Assembly (NCBI GenBank): GCA_022036555.1
Contig: CM039139.1
Span: 3,184,441 to 3,248,440 of the forward strand
Length of the DNA stretch: 64,000 nt
Source of the DNA: Microstegium vimineum
Lineage: Eukaryota > Streptophyta > Magnoliopsida > Poales > Poaceae
Reading direction: 5' to 3'
The position numbers were made by a program, and so were the translations under genes. This document shows, piece after piece, positions 11,909 through 24,102 of this stretch. Below the pieces are notes generated by a model that ran no database searches, was not told the DNA's origin, and was given only the letters and a program-made list of their open reading frames with translations. Each line of letters begins with the position of its first letter. Position 1 is the stretch's first letter.

Positions 11909-13760
11909 TGAAAGGTCCTAGATGGCTAGAGGGGGGTGAATAGCCTAATAAAAATTTTACAAAACACTAGAGCAAAAGGTTAGATAACACTTAGGCGAAG
12001 CTTTTTGCTCTAGCTCTACTTGGGGTGCAAAGCCACCTATCCAATGCAATTCTAGTTAGCTAAGTGCCTAACAATCAATAGCAAGAACCTAAGGCACTTA
12101 ACTTGAGCTAGCAAGAACAACTAACTAGCAAAGCTAACAAGCTAACAAAAGAGCTAACTAGGCAAGATATGAACAAGGTAAATACAAGAGAGGAGGTGAT
12201 TGTTATACCGATGTCTTGTGATGTATGGATGCCAATGTAGAGAACCAATCACAATGAATACCAATGAATAGTCGGGAGACAAGATGACAATCGATTTTTC
12301 TCCCGAGGTTCACTTGGTTGCCACCAAGCTAGTCCCCGTTGTGTCGACTACTCAAATGGTGTTTCGGTGGCTAATTGGAAATTCACAAGCCAAGCCCACT
12401 AACTCGGGCGTCACAAGAAACCACCCAAATGAGAGTAACTCAATGACACGAGCAATCCACTAGAGTTACCCTTTGGCTTTCCGCCGAGGTGGATACAAGC
12501 CCTCTCACAATCACTGAAGTCGGCCGCAAACAATCACCAATTGCGCCGAAGCTTCTCCACAATCACCAAGCCGTCTAGGTGTTGGCAAACACCAAGAATA
12601 ACAAGAAATCACTCGGTGATGACGATGACCAAGTGCCACTAAGATGCAATGCAAAGATCAATGCACTTGGTTCACTCCAACTCTGACAAATATGCAACAA
12701 GAGTGAAGAGAGTGAGTTGGGGGCTATCTCAAGCAAGCATAAGTATGTCAAATAAATAGGAGGTCCAAGAGAGTACTTCTTGAGCCAGCCAAAACACTTA
12801 TATAGCTTTCACCACCGAGCAAGCCGTTTTGCCCATCTTCCACGCTTTTCTGTGCCAGTCCGGACGCAAGTTACATAGGGGGTCCGGACCATCGCGCATG
12901 CGTCTAGACCCTCTGCCATTTGAATTCGCTCGTTGGTGCCTTTGCCTGTGCCTGCGTGTCGCCTCTGGACGCAAGGCACAGTAGCGTCCGGTCCACCTGT
13001 TTCTTGCGTCCAGACCCAATCCAGAGAGGGTCCAGAGAGCTCCTCAGCTCCAAACCCACGTCCGGTCTCTTGCGTCCGGACCGCATTCAGCGTCCGGATA
13101 AATAGACCAGAGGAGTCCAGAGAGCTCCAACCTCCGGACGCTGCGTTCGGAGTCCGCGTCCGGACAATCATCTGCGTCCGGACCACCTGTCCAGAGAGCC
13201 CGAGGGCTAGGGTATGCCCCCTGTCGCATCTTCGATGGTCCGGTCGGCCTCTACCCTACGTCCGGACCTTGCGTCCGGAGCCTCTCTGAGTGGCAGACCG
13301 AGCCTCTGCTTCTCCTCCAAGTTTTCAAGTGCTAACACCTTATGATCCAAACCTTGTTCACCTGTGTTAGCTTTTGTAACATATATTTCTTAGATTTATT
13401 TTAGTTGTGTCACTTAGGTTCATTTCATGTGAATGCAATGCAAACCTAGTGGCACATGATAACCGCAATCGAAACGAGTTTTCCCTTCTTAATAGTATGG
13501 CTATCTATCATAAAGGTGATCACACTCTCTATAGTGTCTTGATCACTAAACCAAAAATGACCCTATGGATATACCTTTGCCTTGGGTCCATTTTTGTTTT
13601 TCTCTTTCTTCTTTTCCTTAGTCCATGGAGCACTTGATCCATCATGATCTTTCATCTAACTCCATGTCTCAAGGTGAACCACCCTATCTTGATCATACAC
13701 TTAGTTCAAGGGTTAGTCCATAGGTTTCATCAATTAACCAAAACCAAACAAAGTCTCTCA
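11909..13760 (-). repeat. Copia 3' LTR (1852 bp)
   Basis: It starts TGAAAGGTCC and ends AAGTCTCTCA in plus-strand reading. It carries about ten TCCGGA palindromes, mostly as GCGTCCGGAC-like phrases, between about 12855 and 13285. It is followed at 13761 by the PPT (minus strand AAAAAGGGGGAGAT). Confidence 0.9.
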
Positions 13761-14717
13761 ATCTCCCCCTTTTTGGTAATTGATGACAACCTTTCACAAA
13801 TGAATATATATGATGAAAATTTTCACTTTGGTAGTATTAGCTCCCCCTATATATGTGATATATGAGTTTGGTTCATTTTGATCACATATGCATGAATAAG
13901 AATTGTGGGAGAGTTAATGCTACCAAATGATGGTAAGGTGTGTGGGATGGACCTTTGAAGTGTGATACCAATCGGAGTGCAATATAAACCATCCTTAGCA
14001 CCATGAATGCCTAGAAACCACTTTAAAGGCAATCTTGAAAATACTTTGAGAGAACTAGATGCCACTTAACGATGTAATAACCTAAGCATACTAGTTCTTC
14101 AAACATCATATCAATTTAGGTTCTAGCATTCACCACACAAGCATATCATGAATATAAGTATACATGCAAGTAAGCACTTATGAATGCACAAATATATGCA
14201 ACAACTTTATTCATAGGCTTGCTCCCCTACTTGTGTGCTTTCATTTTCAAAATTTTCAAAAATATTTTTCTTTTTGTACTACTTACTTCTCCCCCTTTGT
14301 CATCTATTATCATAAAAGATGTGCTCAAAGGTTTGATTATTGGAGAGAAGTATTAGTTGTGGTTCAATCTAGATTACTTGCCCCAAGCTATTTAACTCGG
14401 TTTAAACCATGGATAAGCTTGTTCACACATTCTAGAATGGTTATCTTGCCCATGTTGAGCTAAACATTTGAAGTTCATGATCTAGATCAAACACTAGGAT
14501 TGCAAGCCCACAAATATGTCATATGCTACCACTAGATCAAGTTAAACATAGAAGCAATAGTGGTACCATATAAGCATCAAAACATTTTGATTTTCATGAA
14601 TGAGCCTAATGAATTGATGTCTAAATGCACTAACAAGTCCTAATAAGGATGAATGACATGTCAATCAACTTGTACCTTGCAAAGCTTGAAGGAGAGGCAT
14701 GTCATATATGGGGTGCA
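13761..14717 (-). other. Copia 3' non-coding spacer with repeated polypurine tracts
   Basis: This stretch lies between the RNase H stop and the 3' LTR. Pyrimidine tracts on the plus strand (ATCTCCCCCTTTTT at 13761, GCTCCCCCTATATA near 13842, GCTCCCCTACTT near 14221, TCTCCCCCTTTGTC near 14291) are polypurine tracts in element sense. Multiple PPTs before the 3' LTR are a known Sirevirus trait. No ORF here has recognisable content. Confidence 0.7.
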
Positions 14718-15494
14718 TCAACACATATTTGAGAAGTTAGGAATGTTCAACTCATTCCTTAGCTTGCAAAACCTCTTCTCATCTAATGGCTTGGTGAATA
14801 TGTCGGCAAGTTGATCATCGGTGCCAACACTTGTGATTTTGATATCACCCTTGAGTTGATGGTCTCTTATGAAGTGGTTCCTCACATCAATGTGTTTGGT
14901 TCTTGAATGTTGAACCGGATTGTTGGTTAGCTTCACCACACTTTCATTGTCACATAGCAATGGCACTTGCTTGAAATTGATTCCATAGTCTTTCAAAGTT
15001 GCTTTCATCCAAAGCAATTGAGCACAACAACTACCCGCACTTATGTATTCGGCTTTGGCGGTAGAGAGTGCAACACTATTTTTCTTCTTTGATGACCAAG
15101 ATACAAGTGACATGCCTAGCATTTGACATGTGCCCGATGTGCTCTTTCTATCAATCTTGCATCCCGCATAGTCGGAGTCCGAATATCCAATTATCTCAAA
15201 GTTAGACCCCTTGGGATACCAAAATCCAACATATTGTGTATGCTTCAAGTACCTCAATATCCTCTTTGTAGCCTTCAAGTGACTTTCTCTTGGAGAGGCT
15301 TGGAATCTTGCACACATACACACACTAAACATCACATCCAGCCTAGAAGCAGTCACATAGAGTAGGCTTCCAATCATAGACCGATACAACTTTTGATCCA
15401 CCATATTGCCACTAGCATCACTATCCAAGTGTCCATTAGTGCCCATTGGAGTGCTAATACCTTTTGAATCTTCTAAGTCAAACTTCTTCATCAT
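14718..15494 (-). pseudogene. Copia RNase H region (3' part of pol)
   Basis: This is the 258-codon end of the polyprotein. It has the copia RT-connection and RNase H features: YRSMIGSLLYVTASRLD, GYSDSDYAGC (RNase H first Asp), STAKAEYISA and HIDVRNHFIRD, then LADIFTKPL near the C-terminus. It is separated from the RT part by three in-frame stops between 15495 and 15600, so the polyprotein is broken. Confidence 0.85.
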
Positions 15495-15590
15495 ATCCTT
15501 GATTTATTTGTCTTAACTCACAAAGGTGCCATTCTTCAATTGCTTGATTTGAAGACCAAGGAAGTAGCTAAGTTCACCAATCATTGACAT

Positions 15591-17873
15591 TTAAAACTCA
15601 TTTGCCATCATCTTGCCAAATTCTTCACAAAAATCTTGATTGGTTGAACCGAATATGATATCATCCACATATATTTGTAGCACAAATAGATCTTTGCCAA
15701 GCTTCTTGGTGAAGAGAGTAGTATCAACCTTCCCCATAATTAACCCTTCAGATAGAAGGAAATCCCTCAATCTTTCATACCATGCTCTGGGTGCTTGCTT
15801 CAAGCCATATAAAGCTTTCCTCAACTTGTACACATGGTTGGGCTTCTTGTCATCTTCAAAACCGGGAGGTTGCTCAACATATACTAGCTCATTGATGTAT
15901 CCATTCAAGAAAGCACTCTTCACATCCATTTGGTATAGCTTGATGTTGTGTGCACATGCATAGTCCAATAGAATCCTTATTGCCTCTAATCTTGCAACCG
16001 GTGCATAAGTTTCTCCAAAGTCAAGACCCTCAACTTGAGTGTATCCTTGAGCTACCAATCTTGCTTTGTTTCTCACAACTATACCATCTTGGTCTTGCTT
16101 ATTTCTAAATACCCATCTTGTGCCAATCACATTGTAGTTCTTGGGTCTTTCAACTAGTTCCCAAACTTGGTTCCTAGTGAAATTGTTGAGCTCTTCATGC
16201 ATAGCATTTACCCAATCAACATCTTGTAGGGCTTCATCAATCTTTGTTGGCTCTATGGATGATACAAAGGAGTAGTGCTCACAAAATGATGCCAATCTTG
16301 ATCTTGTTTGAACACCACTTGTAATGTCACCAACTATTTGATCAATGGGGTGATCTCTTGCAATATTGGTCGGTTGGAGGATAGGGACTTGATTGATTGA
16401 ACTTGGTTGAGATGAACTAGCAACTTGTTGATCTTGCATTTGAGAGCTACTAGCTTGCATTTGAGGTGAGTTGAGCTCTTGATCTTTATCATCTTCAATG
16501 GCAATCACTTGTCTTGGCCTAATATCACCAATGTCCATGCTCTTCATAGCATTTGCCAATTGAGGACCACTCACATCTTCTAAATTCTCATTTTCAACTT
16601 GTGAGCCATTGGTTTCATCAAACTCAACATCATGAACCTCCTCAAGTATACCACTAGCCGAATTCCATACTCTATAGGCTTTGCTTGTGGTTGAGTAACC
16701 AAGTAGGAACCCTTCATCACACTTCTTGTCAAACTTTCCAAGTCTTGTGCCTTTCTTCAATATGTAGCATTTGCACCCAAAGACTCTAAAGTATGCAATG
16801 TTGGGCTTTCTTCCATTCAATAGCTCATATGGAGTCTTCTCCATCAATGGGTGACAATACAACCGATTGCTAGAGTAGCAAGCGGTGTTGATAGCTTCGG
16901 CCCAAAAGGATTGACTCACATTGTACTCACTAAGCATAGATCTTGCCATATCAATCAATGTTCTATTCTTCATCTCAACAAGGCCATTTGATTGTGGAGT
17001 GTACTTGGCCGAGAGTTGATGCTTGATTCCAAGCTCATCGCATAGCTCTTCAACTCTTGTATTCTTGAATTCACTTCCATTGTCACTTCTCACTTTCTTG
17101 ATGGTTGTTTCAAACTCATTGTGACATCTCTTGCCAAAAAATTTGAAGGTTGCAAATGTATCACTCTTGTCATTGAGAAAGAATACCCAAGTGTATCTTG
17201 TAAGATCATCCACTATGACAAAACCATACTTGTTGCCTCCAATACTTTTGTAAGTTGTTGGTCCAAAGAGATCCATGTGCAACAACTCAAATGCTCTACT
17301 AGTGCTCATCATGCCCTTCTTTGGATGGGTGTTACCAACTTGTTTGCTGGCTTGACAAGAGCTACAAAGTTTGTCCTTCTCAAAAACAACATATTTCAAG
17401 CCTCTTACTAAGTCATGTTTGATCAATCTATTCAATTGCTTCATCCCAACATGACCAAGCCTTATATGCCATAACCAACCCATACTTGATTTAGTGAGCA
17501 AGCAAGTTGACAATTGAGCTTCACTAGCATTGAAATCCACTAGGTAGAGGTTCTCATATCTAAAGCCTTTGAATATCAAGTTTGAACCATCTACACTAAT
17601 GATCTCTACATCATCTATTCCAAATATGCATTTGAATCCAAGATCACACAATTGAGCTACCGATAGCAAATTGAAGTTCAAGCTCTCAACTAGCAAAACA
17701 TTGGATATGCTCAAGTCATTGGATATTGCAATCTTACCAAGATCCTTGACCTTGCCTTTGCCATTATCACCAAATGTAATACTATCAATGCCATCATTGG
17801 TGTTGGAGTTGATTGATTTGAACATTCTAGAATCCCCGGTCATGTGTTGAGTGCACCTACTATCAACACTCAA
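15591..17873 (-). pseudogene. Copia pol: protease end, integrase and reverse transcriptase
   Basis: The open frame is 760 codons. Near the start is the protease active-site block (DSRCTQHMTG; family usually DSG or DSA, here Arg follows Ser). The GAG_pre-integrase HHCC zinc finger follows (WHIRLGHVGMKQLNRL, CSSCQASK). The integrase core has its Asp/Asp/Glu triad in VDDLTRYTWVF, VRSDNGSEF and QSNGLVEMKNRTL. The RVT_2 reverse transcriptase has RWVFRNKQDQDG, YAPVARLEAIR, QMDVKSAFLNG and the catalytic YVDDIIF. A TAA directly after MANEF truncates RT. Upstream it is separated by frame from the gag ORFs. Confidence 0.9.
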
Positions 17874-17911
17874 TGCCTTCCTCCGGCTTTGTAATTGACC
17901 TACAAAACAAA

Positions 17912-18802
17912 TTAGTTTCTTTTAGGTACCCATACTTGTTTGGGTCCTCCAAAGTTAGTGACCAAGGATTTTGGTACCCAAATAGCCTTCTTCTTTGGGC
18001 CAACTATGGATGTGCCAACATACTTAGCCATGATACCTTTAGCACTTTTGGTAAGAATATAACATGAATCAAAGTGCATAGAGGTAGATTTAGCAAACTT
18101 GGTTTGGCTCATGTTAAGCTTGCAATATTGGTCTACATGCCCCACTTGCTTGCATTTTGTGCAAAACCGACCATTGCTCCTAACAAAGCTAGGCTTAGGA
18201 GTTACAAAGGCCGACTTGCCTTTCTTGGGGGTATATCCCAAACCCTCTTTGTAATGAGAGAATCTTTGGCTACCCAAGCACTTTAGTAAGCGGGCATCTC
18301 CACCATATGCCTTACCCAAAGCATGAGTGAGTTTATTAACATCATTTTTCAATTTTTCATTTTCAAACACTAGTGTAGCATCATCCTTTGAGCTATCACT
18401 AGTAGATGTGCAAGTGGAGGTGCTACATTGTGTTTCGGTTGGTGCAACAATGATAGGAGTGAAAAATGATTCATCTAGAATATCACAAGTTACTCCAACA
18501 TTGCATGATGCAACAACCTTATCCTTGCTTTGATCAAGGAGAGAGGAGTGAGCCTTTTCAAGCTTGTAGTGAGTCCTCTCAAGCTTCTCATGGGCTTCCA
18601 TTAGCCTCTCATGAGAGCCATTGAGCTCATCAAAGGATTGTTCAAGAGCCTTAAGCTTCTTGTTCAATTCTTTGCACTCCTTTCTGTTTTTCTCAAAGAA
18701 CTCATAAGTTTGCTTCATCATCTCAACTAGTTCTTCCTTGGAGTATTCCTCCTCCTCATCACTACTATCATCATGAGATTGTACCTTAGTTGGCTTAGCC
18801 AT
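17912..18802 (-). pseudogene. Copia gag C-terminal part: coiled coil plus intact CCHC zinc knuckle
   Basis: The 296-codon frame overlaps the end of the upstream gag frame by 76 bp. Residues about 20-100 form a charged coiled coil (repeated Lys/Glu/Leu heptads). Near residue 225 is a complete zinc knuckle, CTKCKQVGHVDQYC (CX2CX4HX4C). The C-terminal repeats (GPKKKAIWVPK, GPKQVWVPKRN) lead toward the protease. This is probably the continuation of the same gag-pol frame, offset by a small indel, rather than a separate protein. Confidence 0.7.
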
Positions 18803-19929
18803 GAAGCACGATGGAGTGTCGAAGATGGATGGCTTGTTGTTGATAGCAATGCTTGCAAAGCCTTCTTCTTGGCCTTCTTCCTCTCATCATCACTAGAGTC
18901 ATCATTGGAAGAATCACTATCATCCCAAGTCACTACATAGGATTCACCCTTCTTCTTCTTGGTGAAGGATAACTTCTTCTCCTTCTTATCATGCTTACTC
19001 TTCTTCTCATCATCATCACTATGATTGGGATAATCCGCAATCATGTGACCGGTGCTCTTGCACTTATAGCATCTCTTCTCATATTCTTTTCCCTTGAAGT
19101 TGTCTCTTCTCTTCCTAGCATCATAGTCCTTCTTCTTCATGAACTTGCCAAACTTGCGCACAAAGAGGGCCATCATCTTATCATCATCATCACTAGCTTC
19201 TTCATCATCACTTGACTCTTGCTTCTTTGCTTTGCCCTTGCTCTTGGATGAAGAAGCCTTGAATGCTAAGCTCTTCTTTTCTTTCTTTTCTTCCTTGACC
19301 TCTTCTTCTTCACTTTCCTCATTATATTGCTCTTCGGTCATGATCTCACCAAATACTTCATTGGGAGTGATCTTGTCCAAACCATCTCTCCTAATTATTT
19401 GCCTCAAAGTTTTGTATTTCTTGGACAAACAACCAAGAAAGCGGTTTGAGAAGTCTTCATCTTTGACCTTCTCACCCAAGCTCTTGAGATCATTGATGGT
19501 CACTTGGAGCCTATGGAACATCTCCGGGATGGACTCATCATCCTTCATCTTGAAGTGAGATAGCTTGTCCTTGAGCATGTATAGCTTGGCATTCTTTACC
19601 ATTGAAGTGCCCTCATAAGTATCTTCTAATCTCTTCCATAGTTCACTTGCTTTCTCAAGATCTTTGATTTGTTCAGACACCTTGGAATCAATGCCATTGT
19701 AGATGACATTGAGTGCCATGGTGTTGCATTGCCGGTTCTCTTGCTCTTTAGGTGTGGGAGCGGCTTCATCAAGAATGACAAAGTCATGTTCGGTCACACT
19801 CCACACCTTCTCATGTATTGAGCCTAGATGCATCTTCATCTTCCTCTTCCAATAATCAAATGAGGTGCCATCAAACATTGGTGGTTTCCTCCCCACATGG
19901 TTGAATGATATTTGAGCCATCACTAACAC
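18727..19929 (-). pseudogene. Copia gag N-terminal part (UBN2-type) with defective first zinc knuckle
   Basis: The 400-codon frame has the copia gag signature: PPMFDGTSFDYWKRKMKMHL, NVIYNGIDSKVSEQI, LWKRLEDTYEGT, and MFHRLQVTINDLKSLG. A Lys/Glu/Asp-rich linker follows. The zinc knuckle reads CYKCKSTGHMIADYPN: the last Cys of CX2CX4HX4C is Tyr. The last 30 or so codons are out of frame relative to the next gag ORF. The start lies about 50 bp inside the 5' LTR/PBS junction, as expected for gag. Confidence 0.85.
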
Positions 19930-19948
19930 CGAAGGTTGTTAAGCCTTG

Positions 19949-19980
19949 ATAATAGCGGTGACCACGGCTCCGATACCACT
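19949..19980 (-). other. Copia primer-binding site (initiator tRNA-Met type)
   Basis: On the minus strand, directly after the 5' LTR and a two-base AG spacer, the sequence reads TGGTATCGGAGCC. It differs from the usual iMet-complementary TGGTATCAGAGC at one base. Confidence 0.8.
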
Positions 19981-21832
19981 TGAAAGGTCCTAGATGGCTA
20001 GAGGGGGGTGAATAGCCTAATAAAAATTTTACAAAACACTAGAGCAAAAGGTTAGATAACACTTAGGCGAAGCTTTTTGCTCTAGCTCTACTTGGGGTGC
20101 AAAGCCACCTATCCAATGCAATTCTAGTTAGCTAAGTGCCTAACAATCAATAGCAAGAACCTAAGGCACTTAACTTGAGCTAGCAAGAACAACTAACTAG
20201 CAAAGCTAACAAGCTAACAAAAGAGCTAACTAGGCAAGATATGAACAAAGTAAATACAAGAGAGGAGGTGATTGTTATACCGATGCCTTGTGATGTATGG
20301 ATGTCAATGTAGAGAACCAATCACAATGAATACCAATGAATAGTCGGGAGACAAGATGACAATCGATTTTTCTCCCGAGGTTCACTTGGTTGCCACCAAG
20401 CTAGTCCCCGTTGTGTCGACTACTCAAATGGTGTTTCGGTGGCTAATTGGCAATTCACAAGCCAAGCCCACTAACTCGGGCGCCACAAGAAACCACCCAA
20501 ATGAGAGTAACTCAATGACACGAGCAATCCACTAGAGTTACCCTTTGGCTCTCCGCCGAGGTGGGTACAAGCCCTCTCACAATCACCGAAGTCGGCCGCA
20601 AACAATCACCAATTGCATCGAAGCTTCTCCACAATCGCCAAGTCGTCTAGGTGTTGGCAAACACCAAGAATAACAAGAAACCACACGGCGATGACGATGA
20701 CCAAGTGCCACTAAGATGCAATGCAAAGATCAATGCACTTGGTTCACTCAAACTCTCACAAATATGCAACAAGAGTGAAGAGAGTGAGTTGGGGGCTATC
20801 TCAAGTAAGCATAAGTATGTCAAATGAATAGGAGGTGCAAGAGAGTACTTCTTGAGCCGGCCAAAACACTTATATAGCTTTCACCACCGAGCTAGCCGTT
20901 TTGCCCATCTTCCACGCTTTTCTGCGCCAGTCCGGACGCAAGTTACACATGGGGTCCGGACCATCGCGCATGCGTCTGGACCCTCTGCCATTTGAATTCG
21001 CCCGTTGGCGCCCTTGCCAGTGCCTGTGTGTCACCTCTGGACGCAATGCACAGTAGCGTCCAGTCCACCTGTTTCTTGCGTCCGGACCCAATCTAGAGAG
21101 GGTCCAGAGAGCTCCTTAGCTCCAGACCCGCGTCCGGTCTCTTGCGTCCGGACCGCATTCAGCGTCCGGATAAATAGACTAGAGGAGTCTAGAGAGCTCC
21201 AACCTCCAGACGCTGCGTCCAGAGTCCGCGTCCGGACAATCATCTGCATCCGGACCACCTGTCCAGAGAGCCCGAGGGCTAGGGTATGCCTTCGGTCGCA
21301 TCTCCGATGGTCCGGTCGGCCTCTTCCCTGCGTCCGGACCTTGCGTCCGGAGCCTCTCTGAGTGGCAGACCGAGCCTCTGCTTCTTCTCCAAGTTTTCAA
21401 GTGCTAACACCTTATGATCCAAACCTTGTTCACCTGTGTTAGCTTTTGTAACATATATTTCTTGGATTTATTTTAGTTGTGTCACTTAGGTTCATTTCAT
21501 GTGAATGCAATGCAAACCTAGTGGCACATGATAACCGCAATCGAAACGAGTTTTCCCTTCTTAATAGTACGGCTATCTATCCTAAAGGTGATCACATTCT
21601 CTATAGTGTCTTGATCACTAAACCAAAAATGACCCTATGGATATACCTTTGCCTTGGGTCCATTTTTGCTTTTCTCTTTCTTCTTTTCCTTAGTCCATGG
21701 AGCACTTGATCCATCATGATCTTTCATCTAACTCCATGTCTCAAGGTGAACCACCCTATCTTGATCATACACTTAGTTCAAGGGTTAGTCCATAGGTTTC
21801 ATCAATTAACCAAAACCAAACAAGGTCTTTCA
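19981..21832 (-). repeat. Copia 5' LTR (1852 bp)
   Basis: It is bounded by TGAAAGGTCC and GGTCTTTCA in plus reading and has the same length as the other LTR, with about 3% divergence. Host Transposase_28 exon 3 resumes in frame at 21833. Confidence 0.9.
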
Positions 21833-23508
21833 GCCATTCTCTCCCCCCCCCCGGAAGTGGTGGTCGTCGACGATTCCGGGGAGGAGGGTGGCCTGGATGC
21901 TGCCGTGGCCGTGGACGTCCGGGAAGCCCAGCCGGATGCGACGCTGGGGGAGGTAGCGGCGACTACCGGCGTGGGGAAAGATAGGCGCCTAGGCGATCCC
22001 CCTCCCCACGGCGGATTTCCTCGTAGACCGTTGATCCCCATGTCATTTATGGAAGAGGAGTTGGCGTCCGCGCGTGCGTCGAAGGCCGTTCTCCCTCAGT
22101 CCGGCGCGGTCTCGTCAGGCGAGGCGGACGGCGCCGGAGGAGGGACCACTTCTGAGACCCTAAGTGGGCTTGGCGCCGACCGTCACGCCTTCGGGGATGC
22201 TGACCCGGTCACGTGGGTCAACCGGGAGAATCCGGGGGAAACGGTGTTCATGTTGGACGATCGGCGCGAACTCCGGCACTGGCAACTTGTTGCGGGCTCT
22301 CACCAGGAACACGGTCGCCGCGTGGCGCACACGCTGGAGGAGCTCCAGAGATTGGTTGCTTCGCTTAACGACGACCTCTCTTACCACGGCGATGTGAGGG
22401 GCCGTCTGAATGTAAGCGTCGTTCCTTCTGCATCGATCGACCTTCTGATCTCCTTTTCACGCAGATATTGATGGCGACGAGTGCCGATAAATCCGAATTC
22501 CTCCGTCGCGAGGCTGGGGGATGGGATCCCGAGTCGTGGACGGAAGCCAGGGACTCAGACGTGGGTGAGGTCCTTCTGACCACTCGCGCCCGAGTGGTCG
22601 AGTTGGAGGAGCAGCTGAGGGCCTCGGCGATGAGGGACGAAGAAGCCCGGGCGTCAGCGCGCCAAAACGCGACCGACGTCGAGCGAGTCAAATGGGAGCG
22701 GGACGTTGCCCGTACTGGTGCAGAGGATATCCGCAAGATGCTGGCGGACGAACGCGCGGCGCATCGGGCCGACATCGAGCGTCTGACGACTAAGCGTGAC
22801 GTCGAGGCGGAAGCACGGCGTCAGGCCGTCTCAGCGCGGAACTCCATGGAGGAGGAGCACGACGCCATGCGACGCCAGCGTGGCGTCAGTCGTCAGGAGC
22901 GAGACGATGTCATGGCCCGCTTCGAGAATCTATCTAATCAGGCGCGCGAGCACAACGCTGATGCCGATCGGAGGACTCTGGAGTTCTCTACCCGGGTCGG
23001 TGAGTTGACGGCGGTGGCCTCGCAGCTTTGCGCAGCGGTCACCGGTCTAGAGGGAGAGAACGCAGGTATGTATTCTCTGTCTATCCGTTTGTCTTGGCGC
23101 TGTGAAGCTTGTGTTTTTTAAGGGTTGAAGTCCTCCTTTCATGTCACCCCAGGGTTATAGGCCGGCGCACAGGAGGCGCAGGCGCTGCGTGAGGCAGTGC
23201 ACGAGGTGTGCGACCTCTTCGGCGTGCAAGCTGTCGAGGGTGGTTCGGCAGCGGCCAGAACTCGCGTCGGCCTGCTGTGGGAGCGGGGCCAAGCGCGGAT
23301 CCGGGAGGCACTGCGCATCGGGCTCCACCGCACGATGTCGATTGCCGCCTGCCTCTACGACGCGATGACTCCCGCCCTTGTTAGCGAGGGATACCCCCCA
23401 GACGCCCCGGAGGACCTGCTCGATCGGATCGAGGCCGACACGGAGGAGCCAGCGACGGTCCTGGCCGCCAAGCTTGACGATGAGGTGTTCCCACCATCGG
23501 AAGGATGA

Positions 23509-24102
23509 CCCTGCGTGGTCAGAGATCAAGGTCGAGGGCCCTTGTAACAAAACAATTTAAATTATCTTGTGATGTGCCCCCGAGGAGGGCTTAAGACAAC
23601 TTTGATAACTCCTTAATGAGCTTTTTCTATGTTTGTTTGCTTGTTGAATTTCGTATTTGCTTTTTTGCTTGGACTACTTGCCCGATTTTCCGTGGAAGAG
23701 TTTTAATCTGTTCGGACAGGCAGTTGGGTGGAGGCACTTGGCTCCGGAGAGCCGGAGTACCTCGCATCCCTTTGGCATGGTCCGTTGAGATTTCTTCTCT
23801 TGATGTGGGAAATCCGACTTTCGCTTAGCAGATCAGCAAAACAATTTTTTGAACGAAAAAGTTTTTGGAGTGAAAGACAAGGGGTGACCCCCTTCCCAGC
23901 CCCCGAGCGAGGTGTGTTCTGGCGCGCGCCGAGAGTGCACCTTGCTAAGCGGTCGGTCCGAGGGTTCCCACGTTTTTATTCCTCAAACTTTTTGCTCTTT
24001 AAGATAGGTTACATGCATATGTACATAATGACAAAAATACTAGGTAATAGTGAAGAAGGCGACATAGCTGTTGGTGTTGTCGGCATCCGAGCTCTTCGCG
24101 CT
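23509..24102 (+). other. 3' flank of the T28 gene and junction with the decayed protease
   Basis: This non-coding stretch is where two convergent genes of the same gypsy element meet: the plus-strand Transposase_28 gene ends at 23508 and the minus-strand protease ends at about 24103. A normal gypsy pol (RT, RNase H, integrase) would follow the protease here on the minus strand, but I see none of its motifs. Confidence 0.5.

Larger units (their letters stand above)
11909..21832 (-). mobile_element. Sirevirus-type Ty1/copia retrotransposon, minus strand, decayed
   Basis: LTRs of identical length (1852 bp, TGAAAG...CTTTCA or CTCTCA) lie at 11909-13760 and 19981-21832. Reading on the minus strand the order is 5' LTR, initiator-Met-type primer site, gag, a second gag-like ORF, protease-integrase-RT, RNase H, a non-coding tail with several polypurine tracts, and 3' LTR. 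The lineage call rests on the copia domain order, the coiled-coil gag with zinc knuckles, the long spacer with repeated PPTs, and GC-rich LTRs full of TCCGGA. A hand comparison of the LTRs gives about 59 substitutions (about 3%). Frameshifts and stops (gag, RT) make it non-functional. It interrupts exon 3 of the Transposase_28 gene. Confidence 0.9.
9093..23508 (+). pseudogene. Transposase_28-type ('putative gypsy type transposon') gene, antisense to its gypsy host and split by a copia insertion
   Basis: Five exons fit: 9093-10004, 10093-10484, 10570-10771 joined with 21833-22411 (exon 3, interrupted), 22465-23065, and 23153-23508. Together they give 3042 nt, or 1014 codons, in one frame. The N-terminal domain resembles PF04195: SFHERGFGTPPSHFFRG, HHYGIEVQNLNPNSVLHLAAF, then an FFKAT region. 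The middle is acidic and low-complexity. Exon 4 is a long Glu/Arg/Ala-rich coiled coil. Despite the Pfam name no transposase activity is established; such genes are commonly found inside grass gypsy elements. Two lesions are visible: the copia nest between 10771 and 21833, and a TAG at 23158-23160 where CAG would fit (GL*AGAQEAQ). ATG 9093 is chosen because it starts the conserved region after a TATA-like box; an upstream in-frame start is also possible. Confidence 0.7.
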
